Part shown: in pieces, positions 25,396 through 34,149 of the stretch | Numbering within the stretch: the stretch's first letter is position 1 | Layout of the letters: each line of letters starts with the position of its first letter | The notes under the pieces: generated by a model | What the model was told of the DNA's origin: nothing | Seen by the model: the letters and a program-made list of their open reading frames with translations, nothing else | Databases searched by the model: none | Program-made: the position numbers and the translations under genes | DNA from: Chitinophaga pinensis | Lineage (GTDB): Bacteria; Bacteroidota; Bacteroidia; Chitinophagales; Chitinophagaceae | Direction of reading: 5' to 3' | DNA: 64,000 bases | Assembly (NCBI GenBank): GCA_945862385.1 | Contig: CAMAXV010000011.1 | Span: 22,160-86,159, forward strand

Positions 25396-25428
25396 TTGGA
25401 GTGCAAAGGTAAGAAATCATTAACTTTG
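25396..25428 (+). promoter_or_regulatory. Promoter of ruvA (TTG ... TAACTTTG)
   Basis: The -7 box TAACTTTG (25421-25428) lies 8 nt before the ruvA ATG. A TTG at 25396-25398 lies 22 bp upstream, at the upper end of the usual spacing. The element overlaps the fabH promoter on the opposite strand. Confidence 0.6.
25404..25411 (-). promoter_or_regulatory. -7 box TACCTTTG of fabH
   Basis: This is an exact TAnnTTTG match on the minus strand, 16 nt before the fabH ATG. It lies back to back with the ruvA box on the other strand, only 9 bp away. Confidence 0.6.
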
Positions 25429-25436
25429 AACCTACT

Positions 25437-26018
25437 ATGATCATAAGCCTGACCGGAACCTTTGTACAAAAGACGCCTTCCTTCATTCATGTGAATGTAA
25501 TGGGTGTAGGCTATGAAGTACAAATCAGCCTCAACACTTATTCTGCCATTCAGGATAAGCAGGAAGGCACACTGGTCACTTATTTGCAGATCAAGGAAGA
25601 TGCCCATACCTTGTTTGGATTCGCAGAACAAGCTGAAAAAGAACTCTTTATACAACTCATTAACGTCAATGGCGTTGGAGCTTCTACTGCCAGGATGATG
25701 CTTTCTGCCATGAAGCCTGCTGAATTACGTAGTGCCATTGCATCAGGCAATACAGGAGCACTCGAAAAAATCAAAGGTATCGGTCGCAAATCTGCAGAAA
25801 GAATTATTCTTGAGCTGAGAGACAAAATGGTTAAAGCTGGCGTAGAAAGTACTTCACCTGGCTTTATACACAATACCATGGAAAACGATGCGTTAAATGC
25901 CCTGATGGCACTGGGGATACCCAGAAATACTGCTGAATCAGCACTTAAAAAAGCAAAAAACATTTCCCCTGAAGATAACCTTGAATCACTCATCAAAAAA
26001 TCCCTTCAGCTTATTTGA
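25437..26018 (+). CDS. ruvA: Holliday junction branch migration protein RuvA
   Basis: RuvA binds Holliday junctions and loads the RuvB motor. The 193-residue protein has an N-terminal OB fold (IISLTGTF...VNVMGVGYEV). Two helix-hairpin-helix motifs follow (LINVNGVGASTARMML; LEKIKGIGRKSAERIILEL), then the C-terminal UBA-like domain III (ALMALGIPRNTAESALKKA). It is followed by sprA with no room for a separate promoter, so the two are probably co-transcribed. Confidence 0.96.
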   Translation: MIISLTGTFVQKTPSFIHVNVMGVGYEVQISLNTYSAIQDKQEGTLVTYLQIKEDAHTLFGFAEQAEKELFIQLINVNGVGASTARMMLSAMKPAELRSAIASGNTGALEKIKGIGRKSAERIILELRDKMVKAGVESTSPGFIHNTMENDALNALMALGIPRNTAESALKKAKNISPEDNLESLIKKSLQLI

Positions 26019-26052
26019 TAAAAAAGCTACTCCACTAAAGTCTACCATAACG

Positions 26053-29000
26053 TTGAACCCGGTATCTCTGAGAACCATCCTTACCTCCTGGTCTATCGCC
26101 ATAATATCTTTGGCTCATGGTCAGCAGGATACGCTTGTGCCCAAAGACACCCTTCTTTTCCCGCTGAAAGACCGCATGGCAGACAAACTGTCTCAGCCAA
26201 ACAGAAATGCATTTGACCTGAAAGACCCGGCTAACATCACCGATTCCATTGCCTACGACGCAAAAACAAAGGAATATTACATCTACGAAAAGATCGGCAA
26301 TAAATATTACCGCAAGCCAACAAGTCTGACATTCGATGAGTACATGCGGATAACATCGAGAAAGGCAGAAAATGACTATTTCCAGAAAAGGTCGAATACC
26401 ATCAATCTCCTGAACAGAAAACTGTCGAAACCCCGGCTGAATATGGGTGAGGACCTGTTCAACAGGTTATTCGGGAATGGCAAAATCGATATCCGTCCGC
26501 AGGGTGAAGTAAATATCACTGCAGGTTACCAGGGCCAGAACATCAAAAACCCAACACTCCCGGAGAGAGCCAGAAAAAACGGGGGACTGGATTTTGACAT
26601 GGCAGCCAACCTGAATGTAATTGGTAATATCGGCAACAAAATGAAGTTCCCGATAAGCTATAACACCCAGTCAACTTTCGACTTTGAAAATCAACTCAAA
26701 CTGGACTACACAGGCGAGGGTGACGACATCTTTAAAAAAATTGAAATAGGCAATACCTCCTTTGCTTCGAAAGGAACGCTTATCCCAGGTGCACAACAAC
26801 TCTTTGGTGTAAAAACCCAAATGCAATTCGGCAAACTCTGGCTATCCACGGTATTTGCAAGTCAGCGCTCACAGCGGCAGTCGGCCGGCTTCAATGGTGG
26901 TTCCAGTTCAACACCTTTTGAAATCAAGGCGGATGATTACGAAGAAAACAGGCACTTCCTGTTGGCACAGCATTTCAGGCGAGATTACAACAAAGCCATG
27001 AAGAACCTGCCGGTCATCAACTCACAGGTGCAATTGCTTCGGCTTGAAGTTTGGGTAACCAACAGAAACGGAGCAACAACAAATGCCAGGGATGTGGTGG
27101 GATTGATGGACCTCGGTGAAGATAAACCATATCAGCAACCCCCAGTTATCATTCCAAGTGGTGCGACACTACCCTCCAATGCAACCAATAACCTCTACAG
27201 CAAAATAATCAGCAATGCTGCAAGCAGAAACCCGGCACAGATTGTTAATTTCCTGAATGGCATTGGCCTCCAGCCAGTCCGGGATTTTGAAAAAACATTT
27301 GCAAGAAAGCTAGACACCACCCAATACTATTTCAACAGACAGCTGGGTTTTATCTCGTTGAACATTTCACTTCAGCCTGATGAGGTGCTGGGTGTTGCGT
27401 ATCAGTATGCTGTTAACGGAAAAATTTATCAGGTTGGTGAATTCGCACAGGATATTCCGGTAGACAGTACCAGCGGGGTGCAGAAAGTACTTTTTCTGAA
27501 ACTGCTTAAGGCAACTTCTCAGCGCACCTCTTTGCCTATCTGGGACCTGATGATGAAAAATATTTACCCGGTTGGATCTGGCCAGCTCGAAAGGCAGGAC
27601 TTCCAGTTTAACGTCCTCTATCAGGAGCCGGGTGGAGGAGAAAAACGATACCTACCTGAAGGCGACCAAGCCGGTGTGCCGCTGATTACACTTATGAACT
27701 TGGACAGGCTCAATAACCAGAATGATCCACAACCTGATGGTGTTTTTGATTTTGTAGAAGGGTATACCGTAAACTCCTACCAGAGCAGGGTCATATTTCC
27801 AGTATTGGAACCCTTTGGTCATGATCTGGATTATGCCTTCACCACTGATCCTGCGCTCCGGGAAAAATATCTTTTCTATCCGCTATATGACACCATCAAG
27901 GCTATTGCACAAACCTTTGCCAACCTCAACAGGTTCATGATCAGAGGAAGCTCAAAGTCGTCCGGCGGCGGCGGTGGAGACATCTCACTGAATGCCTTTA
28001 ACATTCCACAGGGATCAGTGACGGTGACTGCAGGCGGACAGACCCTGGTAGAAAATGTGGATTATACCATCGACTACCTGGCTGGGACCGTAAGGATTAT
28101 AAACAGTGCCATTAAAAACTCAGGATTACCCGTTAATGTGCAGTTCGAAAACAATGCAACCTTTGGTGTTCAGCAGCGCACGTACCTGGGTATGCGGTGG
28201 GACTACCTCTTCAGTGATAAGCTCTCCATTGGAGGCACTATGGTTCGGTTAAGTGAAAGACCGTTTTTCACTAAAATGGAGTATGGATCTGATCCGATTC
28301 GAAACAGCATGACCGGCTTTGACATCAATTACAACAGTGAATTGCCCAGATTGAGCAAATGGCTCGGCAAACTACCGTTCTATGAAGCAAATGGTTCTTC
28401 CAGCATCAACTTCTCTGCAGAAGCGGCAAAAATGACACCCGGCCATGCTCCCCAGATTGGGAAAGGTGGTGATGGGTTGATTTACCTTGACGATTTTGAA
28501 GGAACCAAATCGAGTATTGACCTCCGTTTCCCCATAGTTGGCTGGACGCTTGCTTCAACACCGTTCGGTGCAACGGACCGCTTCGGCAATACCCTCTTTC
28601 CGGAAGCGAGTTCCTTTGACAACATAGATTATGGCAAGAACAGGGCAAAACTGGCCTGGTATAACATTGAACCGATACTTCAGGAAAAACGCAATCTCAA
28701 CAATCCGCTGAGAAACGATGTAGCACAACTGGCAGACCCACGTGTAAGAAGCATTGGGCAACAGGAGATCTTCCCGAGGCGTACCCCTGATTTCGGGCAA
28801 AGCCAACTCGTAACCTTTGACCTGGCTTATTTCCCAAAAGAGAAAGGTCCGTATAATTTTGACGCCCTGAATATTGAAAGCAACGGACAACTGAAAAATC
28901 CAGGTAAACGGTGGGGTGGAATCATGCGTGGAATAGACCAAACTGATTTTGAAACTGCCAACATAGAATTTGTGGAATTCTGGGTGCTGGACCCGTTCAT

Positions 29001-32000
29001 TAAAGGCACGATTCCATCGGGAGGTTCCTTATACCTCAACCTGGGAAATATTTCCGAAGATATCCTGAAAGACTCCAGAAGATTTTATGAAAATGGTTTG
29101 TCTACACCTACTATACCTGCTTCAACAGCAACGTCAAACTGGGGTACATCTCCCCTGAACCCCATTCAGATTACACAGGGTTTCAGCAATGATCCTGCAG
29201 ACAGGCCATTTCAGGATGTTGGCTTGGATGGACTTTCAGACTCAGGAGAAGTTAAACTGAGATCTCAGTACCTGAATGAACTGGCAACACGCTATGGACT
29301 CACATCCAAAGCCTATCAGGAAGCTAGCGCCGACCCATCATCAGATAATTTCAGGTATTACAGAGACCCATTTTATGATAAAAACAATACCGGCATACTG
29401 GGGCGGTATAAAAACTTCAACAATCCACAAGGCAACTCTCCTATTGCGAATGCAGGTTCTGATTTTGCATCTGCCTTCACACTTTATCCCGATAGTGAGG
29501 ATCTGAACAGAGACAATACACTGAATGAGTCAGAAGAATATTTCCAGTATCGGATAGACCTGAAACCTGCAGGAGATCCGGTTATGCAGGTTGGACAAAA
29601 CTTCATAGCTGATAAGAAATCTGTTAATGTGACGCTGGCAGACGGCACCAAACAGGATCAGATCTGGTATCAGTTCCGGGTACCCATCACTGCCTATGAA
29701 AGCAAGGTTGGAGAGATTCCCGATTTCAAATCCATCCGCTTTTTCAGGATGTTCCTGACCGATTTTGCTGACTCTGTTGTACTCCGGTTTGCCAAACTGG
29801 AACTTGTTCGCAACAACTGGAGGCGGTTCGCTTACGACCTGGATACAACAGGTCAGTACAAACCCATAGACCTGGCTAATAATGCCACCCGTTTCAATGT
29901 TTCTGCCGTTAATATTGAAGAAAACGACAGGAGAGACCCCATACCCTACCGCACCCCACCCGGAATTGAAAGGGTGCAGGCCCTTAGTAACGGAGGAATC
30001 AATATCCTTCAGAATGAACAGGCACTCAGCATCAATGTAGTTAACCTCAGAGAAGGTGACGGAAGAGCTGTATTCAAATCATTCAGCCACGACCTCAGGC
30101 AATACAAAAAACTTTCCATGTTTTACCATGCAGAAAGTCTAAAGGAATTCAGCGCAATCAGAGACGGAGAGGTCTATGCTGTGGTTCGGATTGGTAACGA
30201 CTACATCAACAACTTTTATGAGATCAAATTCCCACTGAAGGTCACACCCTTTGGCTCTTCAGATCCCAAAGTCATCTGGCCGGCAGAAAATGAGCTCAAC
30301 TTTGACCTTGTTGAACTCATCAAATTAAAAAACGAAAGAAACCTCAGCACCAATAATGCTACTGCTATATATAGAAAAGTAATCAACGGGAAAGTATTTT
30401 CCATCATGGGAAATCCCAACCTGGGCGAAGTTAAAGGGATACTTGCCGGTATAGAAAACCTCAAAGATGCTACCGGAGGCAGAATAATCAATACAGAAGT
30501 CTGGATTAACGAATTGAGGTTATCTGGATTAAATGAAGAAGGCGGATGGGCTGCAGTTGGACAAATGAATCTCCAGCTGGCTGACCTTGGAACAGTTTCT
30601 ATGTCGGCCAATATTCACACAATAGGATTCGGGCAGCTGGAACAACGGGTAAATGACCGGTTCAGGGATAACCTGCAGCAGTTCGATCTCTCTACCAACC
30701 TACAACTGGGTAAGTTGTTGCCAAAACAACTCGGACTTGAAATTCCATTTTTCGCCAACCTGTCTCAGACCGTAAGTTCTCCTGAATATGATCCTTACGA
30801 TAAGGATATAACGCTGAAAGAAAAATTCAGCCTCTATAAAGACAAACGAGATTCTATTCGGAATGACGCTGTTGATTTTACCGGAACAAAAACATTCAAT
30901 TTTACCAACGTCAGGTTTGCTCAGAAACCCGATCAGAAAATAAGGTTATGGAGCATCTCCAATTTGGACTTCAGCTATTCATTTACTGAAACCATTCAAC
31001 GGAATCCACTCATAGAAAATAATGAAGTCAGTCGCACGCAGGGTGGCATTGGCTACAATTATACCAAAGAAGCCAATTACCTCGAACCCTTCAAAAAGCT
31101 AATCAAATCCAAAACTCCGTGGCTTGATTTCATTCGTAATATCAATTTCAATCCATCTCCGTCTCTGATTGGAATCAGAATGGATTCAAGAAGGCAGTTT
31201 GGGGCTATCAGACCAAGAAATGTAGGTGGAGGAAAATATAAAATTCCGGAAACCTATGATAAGTATTTTGTGGTTGACAGGAATTACAACATGCGCTGGG
31301 ACCTGACCAGATCCCTCAACGTCGATTTCAAAGCATTGAACAACTCCAGGATTGACGAGCCTATAGGCAGAATCGACAGCAAAAGCAAGCGCGACTCGCT
31401 GGTGCGAAATTTCCTGAAGGGTGGAAGAAACACCATATACAACCAGAGTGCAGATATCGCGTACAATGTGCCTACAAACCTGATACCGCTGCTCGACTGG
31501 ACAACCCTCAATATTGCTTATAGAAGCACTTACAACTGGGTTGGCGCTTCAAGGCTCGCCGTTAATCTGGGTAACACAATTCAAAACAGTGGACAAACAG
31601 GTGCAACGTCAGAATTCAACCTGACACAGTTATACAGCAAATTCAAAATTTTCAGGAAACTGGAGGAATCAGTCCCAACAATGGACGACCCGCTGGCGAT
31701 GCAGAATGGAGATCCGGATGCACCCGCGTCAATCAGCGAATCTAAAAAGAGAAAAGTAGCCCGTATAAAAAAGAGAATCGGTAAAAAGGAAAAAGTAACC
31801 ACGAAAAAAATTGATAAAATCCTTGAATCCAAAACAGACAGCACTAAAAACAAATTAGAGATTACCCGATTAAATAAAAAACTGGATGCTTATAAAACAC
31901 CAAGGGAAGCAAGAATAGTAAAACTGGAAACACCAAAAGTTAAACCGGTGACCCCTTTATCCGCATTCGAACGCACTGCACTACAAACAGTAAGTGCTGT

Positions 32001-33396
32001 AAAAAGAATCGGGGTAACATATAACGAAGGCGGCACAACTTTTTTACCAGGATATGTTGACAGCACACGTTTTCTTGGACAAAACTGGCGCAGCATGGCT
32101 CCGGGAATTGATTTCATCATGGGCAGACAGCCCAACCAACAGTGGCTCCAGGATATTGCTAAAAAAGGATTGATCACCAAAGATCCGATCCTGAATAACC
32201 TCTTCCTCCAAAACTATGATCAGAAACTCAATATCACGGCTCAGGCTGAACCTATTCGTGACCTGATCATTGACCTCAACATAGACAAAAGCCTTACCAA
32301 AAATTACACCACCCTGTTCAAAGACACAGTAGGTACAGGACAGTTCAATGCACTGAATCCTTATTCAGGAGGAGGTTTCAGCATCAGCTATATTTCCTTC
32401 CAGACTTTGTTTACAAAGTTTGACCCCAACAATACAAGTGCAACGTTCAAAGAATTTGAAAACAACAGAATAATCCTTTCCAAAAGACTCGGCGAAAACA
32501 ATCCTTACAGCAAAACCCCAGGATCTGATGGCTATTACAAAGGATATGGACGATATGCCCAGGATGTTCTGATTCCGGCATTCCTTGCAGCCTATACCAA
32601 AAAAGACCCAACTTCAATTGCACTGTTGAAGGATGGTGAAACAGGGAATGTAAAGTCTAATCCTTTCAGTGGATACATGCCAAAACCTAACTGGAGACTG
32701 ACTTATAACGGGCTTAGCAGGATAGAATCCCTGCAACCCTATTTTTCAAATTTCACCATAAGTCATGGCTACACTTCCACACTGAGCATGAACAGCTTCA
32801 ATTCAGCCCTGCTGTTTCAGGATACATTGCTTTATGGCTTCCCATCTTTTGTGGATACAGTATCAGGCAACTTTGTACCCTATTTCCTGATTCCCAACCT
32901 GCTCATATCAGAACAGTTTTCGCCTTTGATAGGTATTGATTTTTCAACACCCGGACAACTATCAGGACGTTTTGAATACAGAAAATCAAGACAGCTTTCT
33001 ATGAGTCTTATTGATTTTCAACTGAGTGAAGTGCGGTCTACAGAGGTTACTTTCGGTATGCGATGGAGAAACCGGGATATGAAACTGCCATTCAGACTGC
33101 CTTTTGTAAAAAAACAGGAAGGATCGACGGCGGCTCAGAATGACATTACATTTGCACTGGACTTCAGTGTTCGCGACGACATTAATTCCAACTCAAGGCT
33201 TGACCAATCCAATGCATTTGCAACAGGTGGTCAAAAAGTAATAACTATACGTCCTACCATCGACGTGGTGCTGAGTAACAGGGTGAATGTGCAGCTGTAT
33301 TTTGACCAACGCAGATTAAATCCCTACATTTCGAATGCAGCTACATCGGTTAACACCAGAGGTGGAATGCAGATCAGAATCTCGCTTGCTCAGTAG
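26053..33396 (+). CDS. sprA: T9SS outer-membrane translocon / gliding protein SprA
   Basis: SprA is the giant beta-barrel through which type IX secretion substrates cross the outer membrane. The frame runs uninterrupted for about 2450 codons. It has a signal peptide ending SLAHGQ, a repeated N-terminal SprA-type region (IDIRPQGEVNITAGYQGQN), many short amphipathic strand-like stretches, and a C-terminal strand ending GGMQIRISLAQ. There is no ATG near the N-terminus. TTG at 26053 gives a normal signal peptide; TTG at 25981 would give 2471 aa overlapping ruvA. A Lys/Arg-rich insertion lies near codons 31729-31960. The 3' end overlaps the convergent SDR gene by 23 bp. Confidence 0.93.
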   Translation: MNPVSLRTILTSWSIAIISLAHGQQDTLVPKDTLLFPLKDRMADKLSQPNRNAFDLKDPANITDSIAYDAKTKEYYIYEKIGNKYYRKPTSLTFDEYMRITSRKAENDYFQKRSNTINLLNRKLSKPRLNMGEDLFNRLFGNGKIDIRPQGEVNITAGYQGQNIKNPTLPERARKNGGLDFDMAANLNVIGNIGNKMKFPISYNTQSTFDFENQLKLDYTGEGDDIFKKIEIGNTSFASKGTLIPGAQQLFGVKTQMQFGKLWLSTVFASQRSQRQSAGFNGGSSSTPFEIKADDYEENRHFLLAQHFRRDYNKAMKNLPVINSQVQLLRLEVWVTNRNGATTNARDVVGLMDLGEDKPYQQPPVIIPSGATLPSNATNNLYSKIISNAASRNPAQIVNFLNGIGLQPVRDFEKTFARKLDTTQYYFNRQLGFISLNISLQPDEVLGVAYQYAVNGKIYQVGEFAQDIPVDSTSGVQKVLFLKLLKATSQRTSLPIWDLMMKNIYPVGSGQLERQDFQFNVLYQEPGGGEKRYLPEGDQAGVPLITLMNLDRLNNQNDPQPDGVFDFVEGYTVNSYQSRVIFPVLEPFGHDLDYAFTTDPALREKYLFYPLYDTIKAIAQTFANLNRFMIRGSSKSSGGGGGDISLNAFNIPQGSVTVTAGGQTLVENVDYTIDYLAGTVRIINSAIKNSGLPVNVQFENNATFGVQQRTYLGMRWDYLFSDKLSIGGTMVRLSERPFFTKMEYGSDPIRNSMTGFDINYNSELPRLSKWLGKLPFYEANGSSSINFSAEAAKMTPGHAPQIGKGGDGLIYLDDFEGTKSSIDLRFPIVGWTLASTPFGATDRFGNTLFPEASSFDNIDYGKNRAKLAWYNIEPILQEKRNLNNPLRNDVAQLADPRVRSIGQQEIFPRRTPDFGQSQLVTFDLAYFPKEKGPYNFDALNIESNGQLKNPGKRWGGIMRGIDQTDFETANIEFVEFWVLDPFIKGTIPSGGSLYLNLGNISEDILKDSRRFYENGLSTPTIPASTATSNWGTSPLNPIQITQGFSNDPADRPFQDVGLDGLSDSGEVKLRSQYLNELATRYGLTSKAYQEASADPSSDNFRYYRDPFYDKNNTGILGRYKNFNNPQGNSPIANAGSDFASAFTLYPDSEDLNRDNTLNESEEYFQYRIDLKPAGDPVMQVGQNFIADKKSVNVTLADGTKQDQIWYQFRVPITAYESKVGEIPDFKSIRFFRMFLTDFADSVVLRFAKLELVRNNWRRFAYDLDTTGQYKPIDLANNATRFNVSAVNIEENDRRDPIPYRTPPGIERVQALSNGGINILQNEQALSINVVNLREGDGRAVFKSFSHDLRQYKKLSMFYHAESLKEFSAIRDGEVYAVVRIGNDYINNFYEIKFPLKVTPFGSSDPKVIWPAENELNFDLVELIKLKNERNLSTNNATAIYRKVINGKVFSIMGNPNLGEVKGILAGIENLKDATGGRIINTEVWINELRLSGLNEEGGWAAVGQMNLQLADLGTVSMSANIHTIGFGQLEQRVNDRFRDNLQQFDLSTNLQLGKLLPKQLGLEIPFFANLSQTVSSPEYDPYDKDITLKEKFSLYKDKRDSIRNDAVDFTGTKTFNFTNVRFAQKPDQKIRLWSISNLDFSYSFTETIQRNPLIENNEVSRTQGGIGYNYTKEANYLEPFKKLIKSKTPWLDFIRNINFNPSPSLIGIRMDSRRQFGAIRPRNVGGGKYKIPETYDKYFVVDRNYNMRWDLTRSLNVDFKALNNSRIDEPIGRIDSKSKRDSLVRNFLKGGRNTIYNQSADIAYNVPTNLIPLLDWTTLNIAYRSTYNWVGASRLAVNLGNTIQNSGQTGATSEFNLTQLYSKFKIFRKLEESVPTMDDPLAMQNGDPDAPASISESKKRKVARIKKRIGKKEKVTTKKIDKILESKTDSTKNKLEITRLNKKLDAYKTPREARIVKLETPKVKPVTPLSAFERTALQTVSAVKRIGVTYNEGGTTFLPGYVDSTRFLGQNWRSMAPGIDFIMGRQPNQQWLQDIAKKGLITKDPILNNLFLQNYDQKLNITAQAEPIRDLIIDLNIDKSLTKNYTTLFKDTVGTGQFNALNPYSGGGFSISYISFQTLFTKFDPNNTSATFKEFENNRIILSKRLGENNPYSKTPGSDGYYKGYGRYAQDVLIPAFLAAYTKKDPTSIALLKDGETGNVKSNPFSGYMPKPNWRLTYNGLSRIESLQPYFSNFTISHGYTSTLSMNSFNSALLFQDTLLYGFPSFVDTVSGNFVPYFLIPNLLISEQFSPLIGIDFSTPGQLSGRFEYRKSRQLSMSLIDFQLSEVRSTEVTFGMRWRNRDMKLPFRLPFVKKQEGSTAAQNDITFALDFSVRDDINSNSRLDQSNAFATGGQKVITIRPTIDVVLSNRVNVQLYFDQRRLNPYISNAATSVNTRGGMQIRISLAQ

Positions 33397-34147
33397 AACG
33401 GTGAAGGTAGAAACTGTTGGGTTGCGCAGTACAGGTCATCACAAGACTATTAATGCATACATGCTCTGGGAGCCCGGCACAATAATGAACTGTATTGGCA
33501 ACATCCTCTCCATATAATGGTGTAAACCCATTGTAAACAGCTGCAGCTTTTGCACTGTCGCCTTTAAAGCGAACCAGCGAAAATTCGGTATCAGCTGCGC
33601 CCGGATGAATAGCAGTTACTTTAATGGCATGCCTAACGAGATCTATGCGCATTGACTGACTCAATGCTTCTACAGCATGCTTGGTGGCACAATAAACATT
33701 ACCCCTTTCATAAACCTCTTTTCCTGCGGTGGAGCCAATGTTGATGATATGCCCACAGCCCTTGCTGATGAAAAAAGGAAGTACTGCTTTCGTAACATAA
33801 AGCAAACCCTTGACATTGGTGTCTATCATGGTCTCCCAATCATCCAGGGAAGCTTCATCAAATAAATCTCTACCCAGAGCCAGTCCGGCATTGTTAACCA
33901 CAATATCAAGATCCTGTAAGTAGGGTTCGTCCTGCAAGGCTTCAATTACCTGCGCTCTGTTTTGCACATCAAAAACCTTAACCAGCACCTCTACACCATG
34001 ATTATTTTTTATTTTCTCTGCCAGCTCATGCAAACGGTCACTTCTCCTTCCGGTGATCACCAGATTATCACCTGACGCTGCAAATTTCCAGGCTATAGCT
34101 TCTCCAAATCCGGAACTAGCGCCGGTGACTAAAATTTTTCTACTCAT
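33374..34147 (-). CDS. SDR-family NAD(P)-dependent oxidoreductase (YdfG-like)
   Basis: This 257-residue classical short-chain dehydrogenase has the nucleotide-binding VTGASSGFGEAIA at the N-terminus, VNNAGLALG, the catalytic Ser in NIGSTAGKEVY, and the Tyr/Lys pair in VYCATKHAV. The organisation resembles YdfG, which oxidises serine, 3-hydroxy acids and related alcohols; the true substrate is unknown. It follows the T9SS cargo gene by 2 nt. Its last codons overlap the end of sprA on the opposite strand. Confidence 0.92.
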   Translation of the reverse strand: MSRKILVTGASSGFGEAIAWKFAASGDNLVITGRRSDRLHELAEKIKNNHGVEVLVKVFDVQNRAQVIEALQDEPYLQDLDIVVNNAGLALGRDLFDEASLDDWETMIDTNVKGLLYVTKAVLPFFISKGCGHIINIGSTAGKEVYERGNVYCATKHAVEALSQSMRIDLVRHAIKVTAIHPGAADTEFSLVRFKGDSAKAAAVYNGFTPLYGEDVANTVHYCAGLPEHVCINSLVMTCTAQPNSFYLHRSTEQARF

Positions 34148-34149
34148 AA

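Noticed and set aside
25981..33396. Possible frameshift or gene fusion in the 7.4-kb sprA frame.
   Set aside because: The frame is continuous, and both N-terminal SprA features and a normal C-terminal strand are present at the length expected for SprA.
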